Shown in pieces: positions 31,490 through 41,929 of a DNA stretch of 64,000 nucleotides. The DNA is from Metellina segmentata (Eukaryota > Arthropoda > Arachnida > Araneae > Tetragnathidae). Numbering within the stretch: position 1 is the stretch's first letter; each line of letters starts with the position of its first letter. The notes under the pieces are model-generated. The model saw only the letters and a program-made list of their open reading frames with translations. It had not been told where the DNA came from and searched no databases. Location: NCBI GenBank assembly GCA_947359465.1, contig OX375881.1, forward strand, positions 120,663,967-120,727,966. The letters run 5' to 3'. Both the position numbers and the translations under genes were made by a program.

Positions 31490-33442
31490 CATTGGTTGGC
31501 AAACTCGTTAGTCCGAAGATCAGCAGTAAAACGATGAAGATTTCTTTTGAGAGCCAAATTTCTTTTCAAGAACCATGTTTTTAGGAGTCGGTTTAAACTA
31601 GCTACTAACATTAAATAAAAACCAGATATCATAATAATAATCTTATTTGTTGACACGAATATTTTTTCTTTCATTAAAATAAAAATGTCCCAAAACACGC
31701 ATTTAATGTGAGCTTGCATCTTCATGGCAAGCTTGGATAAGTCAGGTTTGTATGTCGTTGTTTTTTTATTTCAAGAATAATTTTAGGTTCTCATCAATAA
31801 GAATACTTTTGATAAGGTCCATGCTTGAAAAAGATTGTTCGCATAAATATGTAGAACCAAAGAGTGAAAGAACGGCAAATGCTAGTTTTTTTAACTGATC
31901 ATATGAGTCAGGAATACTATTCCATGTGTTGAAAATGATCATGTCTTCTTTCTCCAGGTTTTTCAAAGCAGACCACTTTTTCTGTGAACTAATATCACAT
32001 TTATTTTTCTCCAATTTTTCATATCAGCATTAAATTTGAAGATCCATAATTCTTTGTTTTTTAACTTCAGTAATTACATTTCAAAAGCGCCAATGGCACT
32101 ATTAAAGGGCGAAAAATTCAATTCTGTTACGTCAGCACTGAGAGGTTTTTTAACAAAGGCTTCCAATATATTTAAAATTGGTTTGAAATAGTAAATGTCA
32201 ATTACGTAGTTATTTTCTTGACGATGTTTCAGCAGGCTTTTGTGTGGAAAATGAATTAACATTTCTCTTTCAAAATCTTGAGCAAAGAAGTATAATTTGT
32301 TTTCGAATGAAATGACTTCTTCCAACATCGAAAAAATTGTGTTTCCTTTCCCCTGTAGTTTACGATTAAGATTATTTTGATAAGACGTAACGTCTACCTT
32401 GAAATAAAATCTTGGGATCCACTGATCGTCCGTTAGCTCAGGATAGTCAACACCCTTCTCAAGAAGAAATGCTTTAATTTCAAGTGACAAGGAAGCGCAA
32501 CGTTTTAAAACGTTTCCTCTTGAAAGCCAACGTACCTTATTATGCACCAAAAGATCTGCTTAGTCACTGTACATTTCAACTAAAAATTCTTTAAATTGGC
32601 GATGGTAAAGAGCTTTAGCTACAATTGCGTTGATAATCTTGATTACCAATTCGATAACATTGCAAATTTCTTTTGGAAATGTCTGCGCACAAATCGCTTC
32701 TTGGTGAAGGATGCTATGGTAAAAAAGTATCACGTGATTAATTTTTTCCTTCAAAATAGAAACAAAACCTTTTTTCACACCGGTCATACTTTTTTCCCCA
32801 TCTGTCGAAATTGAGACAATTTTATCGAGTGGAATATGATGTTTCTCCATGCATTCAATGACAGCATTTGCAACATCATCGCCACGTGTTTGACCTTTCA
32901 CTGGCAATACTAAAAGTTTTTTAGGACTCGAAACGAAATAAATCGAACAAAAAAGTGAAACTTGCGCTGTGTCATTTATGTCACAAGATTCGTCGATTGA
33001 GATAAAGCTGAAACCAATTTAAGATCTTCGATTTGCTGATTGGTTGTACTCGAAGACATTTTGACTTTTCTGTCTTTTACTGTTTTAGCAAACAGTGATA
33101 AATCTTTAATTTTTTTAAAGAATTTCTGACTTGTTCTTACAATTTCGGAATAGCTCTTCGGATGCATTTATAAAACACCTTTTAATGTATTCATCGTCTT
33201 TGCATGGTTTGCCTCTCTTAGCAATCTCTTGACTAAAAACAAAGCTTGCAATATTAACATTGTTGGAAGATTTTCCCCATTAATTAAATACAGAACTTGA
33301 CTTCTCTTGACTCTTCTGAAGTCCCTCAACTGCTTTCTTCTTCGCATCACCGGCGGGATATTTACTGCCAGCATTTACTTTAAATCGTTTCGTGGTAGAA
33401 CCGCACTCAAGTGGCTAAAGAGCCGCAGTTTGCCGACCACTG
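31490..33442 (-). mobile_element. hAT transposon with terminal inverted repeats
   Basis: Left end CATTGGTTGGCAAACTC (31490) and right end CAGTTTGCCGACCACTG (to 33442) are inverted copies of a hAT-type terminus (CAGTGGTCGGCAAACT). The interior holds a minus-strand transposase relic. The 8 bases outside each end (CCCTAGGG and CCTTTGTG) do not match, so the target duplication is lost or the right flank was replaced. Confidence 0.85.
31766..33374 (-). pseudogene. hAT transposase, decayed
   Basis: Minus strand, about 500 codons in five open pieces. From the N-terminus: an Arg/Lys-rich lead (33374-33168), KDLSLFAKTVKDRKVKM and QQIEDLKLVSAL (33167-32976), GQTRGDDVANAVIECMEKHH with IVSISTDGEKSMTGVKKGF (catalytic Asp region, 32907-32560), KVRWLSRGNVLKRCASL (32550-32074), and the C-terminal dimerisation block LFGSTYLCEQSFSSM (32014-31766). 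These match the hAT branch from which vertebrate ZBED5/GTF2IRD2-type genes derive. Stops and shifts separate every piece. The N-terminal BED finger was not seen. Confidence 0.88.
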
Positions 33443-33882
33443 CCTTTGTGTACTGAGTGGTTCTGGATAAGAGCAAAGCAGCTTAGAAGTAACACCTTTA
33501 TTAGGTTCGATCTATTTGACGATATTTTTACAAGTGCGATCTCCAAGAGCGCGCATTCTGGAACACATACAAAAGCTATGATCACAACGCATGCGCAGGC
33601 TTCCGCTTCTTTACGTGCGCGCTGCCATATTCTATTTACATAATATATAACAACTGCCAGTGGCAGATCTAGTCAAGTGGGGGCCCCAAGCGGTAAAATT
33701 TTCGGGGCCGAGTAAGAAAAAAACATTTTCAAGAAAACTCTCATTAAGTTATTAACAAAAAAGAAAAGTAATCAAAATATTTTCATACCACAGCCCATTA
33801 AATAAATTTATTTAAAAAAAGCATTTTTATATGAATTTCCGTCTTGCTTTATTTCTTGCAAATTGGTCAATTATTTTGGAAG

Positions 33883-34878
33883 TGTCAATTGAATCGGTTG
33901 TTTGAGAAACCCCATAAGTTAGATGAGAACAATTTTTGGGAAATGGAGCAAAACCTGTTTCTTTCTTTAACCGACAACCTCTATATTATTATTTCTTATA
34001 AAATGTATTGTTTGGAGCTAAATACACTCTTTGTGCGCTTAGTGGAGGTCTCAAAAGATAAATAATTAAATTATTATGGATTTTTAAAGTCAGTTGACAT
34101 ATGGAGTTTCTCAAATACATATACTTTTGGCAAAATGTAATTGCATTCTAAACTGTATAAAATAAAAAAATACACTTAGTACACCTCAAATATGCATTCT
34201 AAAACAAATAGAAACATTAAATAAATATGAAACACAAATAAGATTATTTAGTTCTTTGAATAAGAGTGGTATAAATGGTGAAATAAAATTTATTCTTCAG
34301 TTGCGTAGTTCTCTGGCAACTGAGAATCAGATGTACCTGTAGAACACTGGTGAACTATCTCTTTGTAGAATGCTTCAGAGAGAATGTTTTCTTCATTTGG
34401 GATATTTTTCATCCGTTTATTTATGTCTTCAATTTTTTTCTTGTTGATGAGGATTTTCCCACTTGGATATACTGGTTCAGTTGTGAGTGTGTGATAGATG
34501 CAGCTTTTTATTGTTGTTAAACCGAAAAATGTGGCTGCAAAACCTATCATTAAAAGATTTGTCGATTTCAACATCCTAATGTTTGAAAGAGTGTGAAAAC
34601 TGCATGAACTGCGAGATTTTAAAAGCGACTTCCTCATCCAAAAGAAATTTACGCCTATGGTTTATTCGAGAAAGCCGATAAGTCACTGACTTATGGGCTT
34701 TCTAGAATAAACGAAAATTTTCATACGAGTCAACTCTATGTAGAAATGACTTGAATCGTGGGATTTCACTTCTAAAAGATGCGTCTACCACTGCAGAATA
34801 GATTTTTACCGAAAACTCGATTTCGACAAAAAGTGACTTATGGGGTTTCTCAAACAACCGATTCAATTCGGTTTACGA
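33883..34878. mobile_element. Nested inverted-repeat element carrying a 115-codon frame
   Basis: The outer ends are inverted: AATTGAATCGGTTGTTTGAG with AAACCCCATAAGT on the left, and the reverse complement at 34846-34878. A second inverted pair of the same motif lies inside at about 34657-34687 and 34688-34716 (GAGAAAGCCGATAAGTCA against TGACTTATGGGCTTTCT), forming a near-perfect hairpin. There is no transposase. It separates the hAT's left end from its transposase remnant. Confidence 0.7.
34290..34637 (-). CDS. 115-aa single-pass membrane protein candidate, function unknown
   Basis: Intact frame from ATG (34637) to TAA, with AATAAA overlapping the stop codon. Residues 1-20 are Arg/Ser/Lys-rich. 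Residues about 26-45 (TNLLMIGFAATFFGLTTIKS) are a likely membrane span. The rest is hydrophilic and Lys-rich (ILINKKKIEDINKRMKN). A basic start plus one membrane helix would suit a small mitochondrial inner-membrane protein, but I do not recognise the family. It sits inside an inverted-repeat element within a hAT transposon, so it may be a captured host exon or retrocopy. An internal Met at residue 22 is an alternative start. It may also be chance. Confidence 0.4.
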   Translation of the reverse strand: MRKSLLKSRSSCSFHTLSNIRMLKSTNLLMIGFAATFFGLTTIKSCIYHTLTTEPVYPSGKILINKKKIEDINKRMKNIPNEENILSEAFYKEIVHQCSTGTSDSQLPENYATEE

Positions 34879-34899
34879 TTCCTTGCTATGTATACAGAA

Positions 34900-35720
34900 T
34901 GGCCATATTAATTAATCTTTCTTTTCCCAAAACACTCCTTAAATAATTTTTTACGCGCTTTAAAACAGGAAACAACCTTTCTCCTGTTGCATTAGATATG
35001 GGAATTGTTAAAAAAAATTTTCAATAATGTTACAGCATGCAGAAATGTGTAAGACATTTCTTTGGCGGCTCGATAGATGACTAGTGTGGGTTTTATGGTG
35101 TCCTCGTTTTCTTTAAGAAATATTAAAAAATGGTCACATTTGTCTTCAAAAGTACAAACACCAATGTCATTTTTGTAAATATCCTTCAACTTTTTAATCG
35201 TGTATTTTTTTTTTCTACTAATATAAATCCCAATAAAAAAAAAATTCGAAAAGGCTCCACAACAACTTATATACCTGAGTTCTTTGAGATAATTCTTCCT
35301 TGGTGTTATCTCATATGACATAAAAGGAATTAATTGACTATGAAATTTTCTCTTTTTGTAAATTCATGTCAGACTCCTTTATTTTCATTAAAAAACATTT
35401 TTCTCATTTGTTGTCAGCGAGTTTGTCCATCTTTTACATTAAATGACAGCTCTGATCAATCAGTTGCCTCTTTTTCAATTTCTCTTAAATTATTGATAAA
35501 ATTTTCTAATGACTTCAGTATAGATCCTTTCAATAGTTTGCATTCCACTGATTGCAGTGATTTACTAGTAGCATTTATTCTTGAAATTCTAACTGGTCAT
35601 TATGGCGGTTTCGTATTTGTCCATTTTCCTCAGAAGTGAAGTCGCCTCCAATATGGTAACTTTGTTTCTTCGGAATTACAAATTCCAGTTAAAGTCTCAT
35701 TTATATGGGGGAAACTAAGT
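34900..35720 (-). pseudogene. hAT transposase C-terminal part (ZMYM1-like branch)
   Basis: Minus strand. Pieces read TAISGMQTIERIYTEVIRKF, KNDIGVCTFEDKCDHFLIFL, LVIYRAAKEMSYTFLHAVTL and, in a shifted frame, ATGERLFPVLKRVKNYL with RSVLGKERLINMAIL. The last is the hAT C-terminal dimerisation block of zinc-finger MYM-type-1-like transposases. The catalytic N-terminal two thirds are missing, probably deleted or displaced by the nested element. Several stops. Confidence 0.8.
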
Positions 35721-35862
35721 TTTATAGTTGATACAGCATCTGGCTTTTGCTGACCATCTTATATTAGTCACAACTTTTCTTATGAAAAGACATTTAAGAC
35801 CTCTGGGCCCCTTCGGTATTTCGGGGCTCTACGTGGCCACTTTATCCGCCACTGACAACTGC

Positions 35863-35939
35863 CTTGGGGACTGATCCCGGACCATCGTCAATAGAACGTT
35901 GTGTTGCTCTAATTGTGTTGCTCGTTAATTTAAAATTAC
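35863..35939 (+). repeat. SINE tail fragment
   Basis: GACTGATCCCGGACCATCGTC, then the ACGTTGTGTTGCTC and GTTAATTTAAAATTACC segments. It starts right after the hAT target duplication. It could be the displaced tail of the SINE-B at 31237-31489. Confidence 0.7.
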
Positions 35940-35942
35940 CTA

Positions 35943-36080
35943 TTTCCACACCATGCCAACGTGATTACATTAGAGGACGGATCAGCCCCCTTTGTACACG
36001 ACGGTCTTTGGTTGGATTTGAACTCGCAACCCTCCAGTTGCTAACCCGTTACTCTTTCAAAAGGGCTGCCGTGACCCAAA
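35943..36080 (-). repeat. SINE-A head and first body segment, reversed
   Basis: Reverse strand: CACACCATGCCAACGTGA, then TACACGACGGTCTTTGG, GGATTTGAACTCGCAACCC (box B reversed) and CTAACCCGTTACTC. Adjacent to the plus-strand tail above. Confidence 0.8.
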
Positions 36081-36235
36081 TTTTAAAACGAAAACGCATT
36101 ATTAAACTTTTTAAGACACTGCGTTGATCTTCTCGATGGTTGCATAGGGTTTATGGTACAAGGGTCCTATTTGGCCACGCTGCTCCGAACACAAGACATC
36201 AAGTAATGGACATACGCACACAAGAAAAATTTTAA

Positions 36236-36387
36236 GGCCCGTTTACGATTCTCCGTATGTCCGTATGCGTAGGTTCCGCCTTAACGCATAAGAAGCTACA
36301 GATAGGGTCTGCGTAATCCCGCCCATCTGTCGATCACGTGGTTCTCCTCTATCATTGGTTCGACGCATACGGAGAATCGTAAACGGT
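36236..36387. mobile_element. Short MITE with about 22-bp inverted ends
   Basis: Left GGCCCGTTTACGATTCTCCG (36236 on), right CGGAGAATCGTAAACGGTC. About 150 bp with no coding sequence. A TTAA precedes the left end but is not repeated on the right, so the superfamily is uncertain. Confidence 0.72.
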
Positions 36388-36447
36388 CTTTTAGTATCAC
36401 AGAAGAGAGAAATATACTAAGGGAGAAATCGAACATTGTGGAGAAGG

Positions 36448-36520
36448 TAGATATTGTAATTAACGTCGTACAAGAGCAACAGTCCTGGGTTAATGACGAC
36501 AGTCCGAGATCAATCCCCAG
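36448..36520 (-). repeat. SINE tail fragment, reversed
   Basis: ATTAACGTCGTACAAGAGCA, then GTTAATGACGACAGTCCGAG and ATCAATCCCC: the reversed SINE tail, diverged. 36521-37186 shows no other supported feature. Confidence 0.6.
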
Positions 36521-37186
36521 ACTTGTGTGGGGAGGAATGCATGTAATGAAACGGACACGCGTCGCCATTAGCGATAAGTTGCACGTCACACATGAACGAA
36601 GTGAGACGAAACGAACGTACAGGTACTTAAGGTAACTCCCAAGGTACCCGTACTTCGAAAGCCTGAATGAGGCAATCTCGTTACCGCAGAGCACAAAACA
36701 AGATAACGCACCCGCACTAAGGGACTCGGAAAAATAAACCGAAAAGCTTGGAAGAAAATAAGGAAATGACAGGTGTTCGTCATTTCCGCATTTTTTTTCT
36801 CAGATTTTATGCAAAAAATAAAATGGCACCGTGTTCGAGCGCTGACTGTAGAAGAAGTCGAGGAAATTAGATTTGTTTTATTGTAATTCCTTTCTTTCCT
36901 CGTTCTGTGTAAATCGTTTGCTCTATAATTATGTTAAATGAGGTGTGCATTTAGTTTCTCCCCTCCCCCTTCCATTAGCTCTGAAAGAAACGTTTTGTAC
37001 TAGACTTATCTTAGGAAGACGAGTCGTGTGCAAAATTTAAGTGAGTGACAAAAAAGTTTTTGTACAGACATATATATTTTGAGCAATTGAATGGCAACAT
37101 TGTAGGTATTTTGGAACTATGAAAACACCAGGGATTTTGATGATTAAAAATTACTATGGGAGATATAGTTGTACAACACAACTTCA

Positions 37187-37420
37187 TATTGACGGTCCAG
37201 GATCAATTCCCAAGTAACATATCCCAGGACAAGACTAGTAATTTTGAATCACTGTCAGATGACGAGGTCAACACCTGAGCTGTCACCACTCTCTCCAAAC
37301 TTCCACGCCACACCAAAGTGAGGACATTTGAGACCACGCTAGGTGCATCAGCAACTACGTACACGTTGGTCGTTGGCTGGACCGAGTTTCAAACTCGCAA
37401 GCCTCCCGTTCTATGCAAAA
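37187..37420 (-). repeat. SINE-A, reversed, nearly complete
   Basis: Reverse strand from GGTCCAGGATCAATTCCC through CAGATGACGAGGTCAACACC, CCACGCCACACCAAAGTGAG and the diverged head (GAGTTTCAAACTCGCAAGCC). The farthest tail is missing. Confidence 0.75.
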
Positions 37421-37429
37421 ACAGTATAT

Positions 37430-38185
37430 GCAATTAGTGGTGCCAGAATATCTCTTTTAAAGAGAACATGTCCTCTTTTTCCGCTCGGATCTTTTTTCAC
37501 TATCTTTTTATTCAGTCATATCTTTATTTGTCCTCTTTTTTTCGGTTGTTCACTTTTTGTTCTCTTTGTTCATCATTTCGGAATGCGTTAAAAATATTTT
37601 TCACATTTCAAACATTACGTGCAAATTTAATGCTATTCATATTGCCTACTATATCGTAATGTAAACCACAGCTTTTCAAATACTTACTAGATCTAGAACA
37701 TTGTACGTAGTATTAAAACGCATCAACGTATTATTAAAACGCATCAACGTATAATAGAAAGTTCAACCTCTAGTGTATATTGAGCTCCATGTTTAAACTT
37801 CTTATTATGAGATCAAATAGATAACCATGAGAATTTAGATTCGTGTTAGAATAATAAGAAAAATAAATATTGTTCTTTTTATATCAGAATGAATAGCAAG
37901 AGAGACGGACAATTTTTTCGCAGTCTTTGTTAGTTTGGAAAGAAATGACGTTGCTAACCTAGATACATTTTTTGTTAGCCTTAAATCAAAGTCGATAACT
38001 CACCTATGATTGCTGCACAGAATTCGGTGAGTTATAATTATGCGTTGGTGTATTATTTACTTGTGTTTTTTTCAGTATTTGCATTAGTTCTGCCGATTGT
38101 TAAATTATCATTTTTCGTGTTTCTCTCTATATTAAAAAAAATGTTACCGCCGACGCCGCAGGATTGAAAACTGTGTTATTTAGCT
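37430..38185. other. No recognisable content
   Basis: T-rich sequence. The 82-codon frame at 37343-37591 begins in SINE sequence and is low-complexity Phe/Leu/Ser, so it is not supported as a gene. Confidence 0.5.
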
Positions 38186-39380
38186 CGATTCTTAGACGGT
38201 TTCCCGAGAAATACTGATCGGAAAAAAAATAACAAAATTAACATGGTTTGTTCTTCATCGTATTCCCTGGACAATTATTAAGATTTTTTTTCTGATGCGG
38301 CTATTAGTTTAGGGTTTATTAAGTGTCAAAATTGAAGAAGCGAAATTTCTTATGCGAGTGAGCAAAACACATACAAAATTTCAGTCTTCAGCCGTGAGGT
38401 TTTTTTTTAAAGTATCTCTCAACGTTAATATTTGCAGCTTGTCGAGTTTTTTTTTTTTTTAATTTCAATTTGGTTCTTGATAATATTTTTTTGAAATTCG
38501 GGAAAAATCGGGACATTTTTGTTACTTTTTTTTTAAAACTGCCGTATCTATATCTTATTACTATTAGTTTTTAATTTTTAAAATATCGCAGTATACCTCA
38601 GAATGTACTCTTTCTTACGGTACTATTATTTTTGAAATCGGTTATTAAATTGGATGCGATCAAAAGTTGGTCATACAAAATTCGGAATCTGGATATTTTC
38701 GCTACTTCTTGTTAAAATCGTTATATCTACAACAAAAACCATTATTTTTTAAATTTGAAAACATCACTGAATACATTACATTACACTCTTTCTTATGGTA
38801 CAATTATTTTTTTAATTGGTTAATAAATAAAATCGATGCAATTAAAAGTTGGTCATACAATTTTCGGAACTTTCAAATCATAATTTCCGATACAAAACTA
38901 AAACTGTCATACCTATATCGTATTACTATTAGTTTTTAATTTTGAAAATATCGCAGTACACCTCAATATGTACTCTTCCTTACGGTACAATTATTTTTAA
39001 AATTGGTTCATAAATAAATTCGATGCAATCAAAAGTTGGTGACACAAATTTCGTATTTTTCAGTTTGCATAGCAGGTTCCGCAAGCAGTAGTGGGTTGCA
39101 TTTTTGACTATCGGGTTTGCCAGATATTAAATTTATCGTAGCAACAACTGCCATACAAACGATTTCTTTTTATTTGGCGAGGAAAAAGGCTCGCTTTTTT
39201 CCCTCTGTTCTCAGACAGTTTACCGAGAAAGTACAAAGTACAGATCGTAAAGTTTGGAGATAAACACGGTTTACTTAAAATTGTACAGGGAACAAGATGC
39301 AGAAGATTTTTTACTGATGCGGCTATTAGTTTAGGGCGCATTAAGTGTTAAAGCAAAAAAAAAAAGCGAAATCACTTGCG
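38186..39380. repeat. Satellite-like block: direct repeats flanking three tandem units
   Basis: Outer direct repeats (about 38186-38370 and 39205-39380) share the phrase CTGATGCGGCTATTAGTTTA and ATTAAGTGT. Between them lie three units of about 182-187 bp whose right edges fall near 38680, 38863 and 39048. They share ATGCAATCAAAAGTTGGT, TATTACTATTAG and ACTCTTYCTTACGGTAC. There is no coding sequence. Confidence 0.8.
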
Positions 39381-39390
39381 AAAGATGTAT

Positions 39391-39635
39391 TGGTTTGCGA
39401 AGCAAACCAAACCGGATTGCGTAGCAATTACCGGGGGTCTACGAGCGTAAGCGAGCAAAGGTCGAAGCCCTCGCTGTGACGTCATGGACCGGAAAGTGAA
39501 ATCAGGATAATACAAATTATTCAGATAGTTTCACTCTGCGAAAGGAATGTTGGTTTGCGAAGCAAACCAAATGGGATTGCGTAGCAATCCCCGGGGTTGG
39601 CGAGCGTAAGCGAGCAGGGGGCGTAGCCCCCTTGC
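39391..39635. repeat. Two arrays of GCGNAGC mini-hairpins
   Basis: Array 1 (39391-39475) and array 2 (39551-39635) each contain, in order: GGTTTGCGAAGCAAACC, GGATTGCGTAGCAAT(C), GCGAGCGTAAGCGAGC and a last hairpin. In array 2 the last is GGGGGCGTAGCCCCC. Array 1 has a decayed version (GGTCGAAGCCC). Both are preceded by CTGCGAAAG-like sequence. A related GGTTTGCTTCGCAAACC occurs near 20388 by a Helitron end. Confidence 0.85.
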
Positions 39636-39984
39636 ATTTTAAAAGAATATAGATTGCAGTTCATTTATTAATCGAAATTCTCAACAGGCTTTACATTTGG
39701 ACATAGAATTGTATGGAGTCTCATCCATGTATTTTGAGACATAATCTTGTCAGTAATTTTTCCCGCAAGCTTGTCAAATGATCAAACACTTCATTCGGAA
39801 GTAATTAAAACACTTCTCTTGATTTCCACATTTTGTGTCCTCTTTTTTTCAAAATAATTTCAGCAAATCTTCTCTTTTCTCATATTCACCTTCTAGCAAC
39901 CCTATATTCAATGTATGAAAACAAATCCGAGTAAACGCAACATTGTGGTTGATTCGTGACAGTTTTAACATGCACCATCACCAC

Positions 39985-40075
39985 ATAGACACAACTGTTC
40001 GATGGACTACGAGTTTCGACCAACCGGTTGCAAATACGTGACTCTTCCAACTGGGCTAAAGCGGCCCAATTTTGC
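39985..40075 (-). repeat. SINE-A head fragment, reversed
   Basis: GACTACGAGTTTCGACCAACC, GGTTGCAAATACGTGACTC and TTCCAACTGGGCTAAAGC correspond to the reversed head (box B, then box A side). Diverged. Confidence 0.55.
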
Positions 40076-40461
40076 GGTGAAACGACTGAAGCAAAAGATT
40101 CCGCCCGGACGATGATGAATAGTTTCGACACTTAAATCCACACACACACACATGAGAGAATCGGAACAAAAGCCTTTACCGAACAGGTCGAGGTGACCTT
40201 GAGCGTTGGATTCTATCGCGACATTCGATGATTTCACTTCATATCCTAATCAAATTACGAGGGTGGCATTGGAATTATCCTGTTTTGAATTTCGACGCTG
40301 CGAAGTCGGCGACGACTCGTACTTCGAGGCAAACGCTTTTCCAAAAGATAAAGATGAATAAATAACTCATCGAGGAAAACCATTCCGTTCCTGGTGAGTT
40401 ATTTATACCTCCTTACTTATATTCTATCTCTAAATAAGCAAAGAACTTCTTGAATTGACGT

Positions 40462-40750
40462 CGCGATAGAACTATTGAAAGAGCAACGAATAAGCATCCA
40501 GAGGGTTGCGCGGTCCAAATCCGATCCAATCAAAGACTAGCGTATAAGTGGAGTGCTGGTGCACGTTTAATCTGTCGGCCTCAAAATATCCTTGCCTTGG
40601 AATGGAAGTACTGAAAGTGGGGTGTCATCTAGAGTGTTGATCTCGTCTTCTGACGGTGGTTCAAAATTACGTTATCCTCGTATCTTCTCGTCAAGATGGA
40701 TCTCGGACCAATAGCTCGTTGTGTTACTACAGAGCGACGTTCATTCACCA
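40462..40750 (+). repeat. SINE-A, nearly complete
   Basis: Head AACTATTGAAAGAGCAACG with GAGGGTTGCGCGG, then GGTGCACGTTTAATCTGTCG, CTCGTCTTCTGACGGTGGTT and the tail GTTGTGTTACTACAGAGCGA. More diverged than its neighbours. Confidence 0.78.
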
Positions 40751-40806
40751 ATCAAGCCAAGAAATTAAATTGGCGATGCATCAGATGTTTTTTTTTTCAT
40801 GGCGCA

Positions 40807-40950
40807 AGAGGTAAGTCGGTATTAACGTCGCACTGGAGCAACACATCGGGCTATTGGCGACGTTCCGGGATCCTTCCCGAAGGGAAAGATTCTAGGACGA
40901 CGCCTCGTCAATTTAAACCACGGTTAGATGACGAGAACGACACTTGAGTT
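40807..40950 (-). repeat. SINE tail and body fragment, reversed
   Basis: GTATTAACGTCGCACTGGAG, CACATCGGGCTATTGGCGA, CCCGAAGGGAAAGATTC and AGATGACGAGAACGACACTTG. It abuts a full plus-strand copy at 40951. Confidence 0.8.
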
Positions 40951-41270
40951 CACGGTGCCGACGTAACCCGATTGAAAGAGTAACGAATTAGCAACCGGAG
41001 GGTTGCGAGTTCGAATCCAACCAAAGACTAAGTAGGTACCAAGTGGGCTGGCGCACGTTAAATATGTGGTGGCCTCCAATTCCTCCCATCGGTGTGGTAT
41101 GGAAGATTGGAGAGAGGGGTCCAGCTCACAGGTGTGACTTCGTCTTCTGACCCTGGTTCAAAATTACGTGGTGTAGTTCCCGGATATTTCCATTGGGGAT
41201 TGAACTTGGACCATCGCCGATAGCCGGTTACGTTATTCCTTCGCAACGTTTATTAAAATCCCTACCTACC
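40951..41270 (+). repeat. SINE-A, full length, CCTACCTACC tail
   Basis: The best preserved head in the window: CCCGATTGAAAGAGTAACG, AATTAGCAACCGGAGGG and TTGCGAGTTCGAATCCAACC (box B). The body and tail are complete, ending CCCTACCTACC. The tail repeat CCTA is the probable simple-repeat end of the family. Confidence 0.9.
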
Positions 41271-41274
41271 TTCA

Positions 41275-41928
41275 TTCCTGCGGATGTCTTCAGTAAAAAA
41301 ACTGAACGTAACGTGTTCTGTTTACCGAGACATACCTTGCAACTGATACCTACTCTGTGAAGCACGGAAGCTCCCAGACGTCTCAGAACAAAGGCCTGAA
41401 GCATGTATCGGACAATGAAGCGCGCATTTTTTCCACCTCCTTCGTACCGGTCGAGAGGAGGTTAAAGCAAAGTCGAGGAGGAGTTGAAAAAGAGTTGCGA
41501 ACTCCACACATTGTCTTATGACCCTAATCTATTTAGGGCTCCTGCCTCCACTGCATCGTCCCTGCTGGAAAACTGTGAGCGTTGCTAAGTGGAAGGAGGC
41601 GAAGACAAATATTGGACTTGGGAAAATTGCTGGCGCCATTATCACATCGTGTTCGCGCTGATCGATTGAGGTTCTGCTCCGTCGCACAGGTGAGTGCTTC
41701 TTTGAAAGAGTCCTCGGGAAATCCAGACGCCCTCGGATGGGACGATTCGAGACATTTTAAATCGCCCGAATCGATTCTTGATTGAAAAAAGAGGAGAGGA
41801 ATCTGGAATATATCGGATTTCATTTCGCGCTTTACGTCTTCTGAACACGATTCAAAATAAAGGAGCTTTTGTTAACGTAACAAGAATATCATTGCAGGTT
41901 TCCATTGTCATGATGTAACTGTTTATCG
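41275..41928. other. Unassigned, higher-GC stretch
   Basis: Frames on both strands overlap (61-96 codons), none with a known motif. No terminal repeats. It may be unique host DNA. Confidence 0.45.
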
Positions 41929-41929
41929 C

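Larger units (their letters stand above)
33658..35854 (-). mobile_element. Second hAT transposon, with perfect 8-bp target duplication
   Basis: Termini CAGTGGCAGATCTAG (33658) and the reverse of CAGTGGCGGATAAAG (to 35854). Flanked by ACAACTGC at 33650-33657 and 35855-35862. Subterminal segments GGGGGCCCC and GGGGCCC are shared by both ends. It holds the C-terminal part of a hAT transposase (minus) and a nested inverted-repeat element (about 33883-34878). Confidence 0.93.

Noticed and set aside
39391..39635. CRISPR-like array
   Set aside because: The repeated units are different palindromes in a fixed order, not one repeat with variable spacers, and the genome is eukaryotic.
40992..41032. tRNA-like sequence with intact B box
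   Set aside because: It is the head of a SINE copy. The surrounding body and CCTA tail make a free-standing tRNA gene unlikely.
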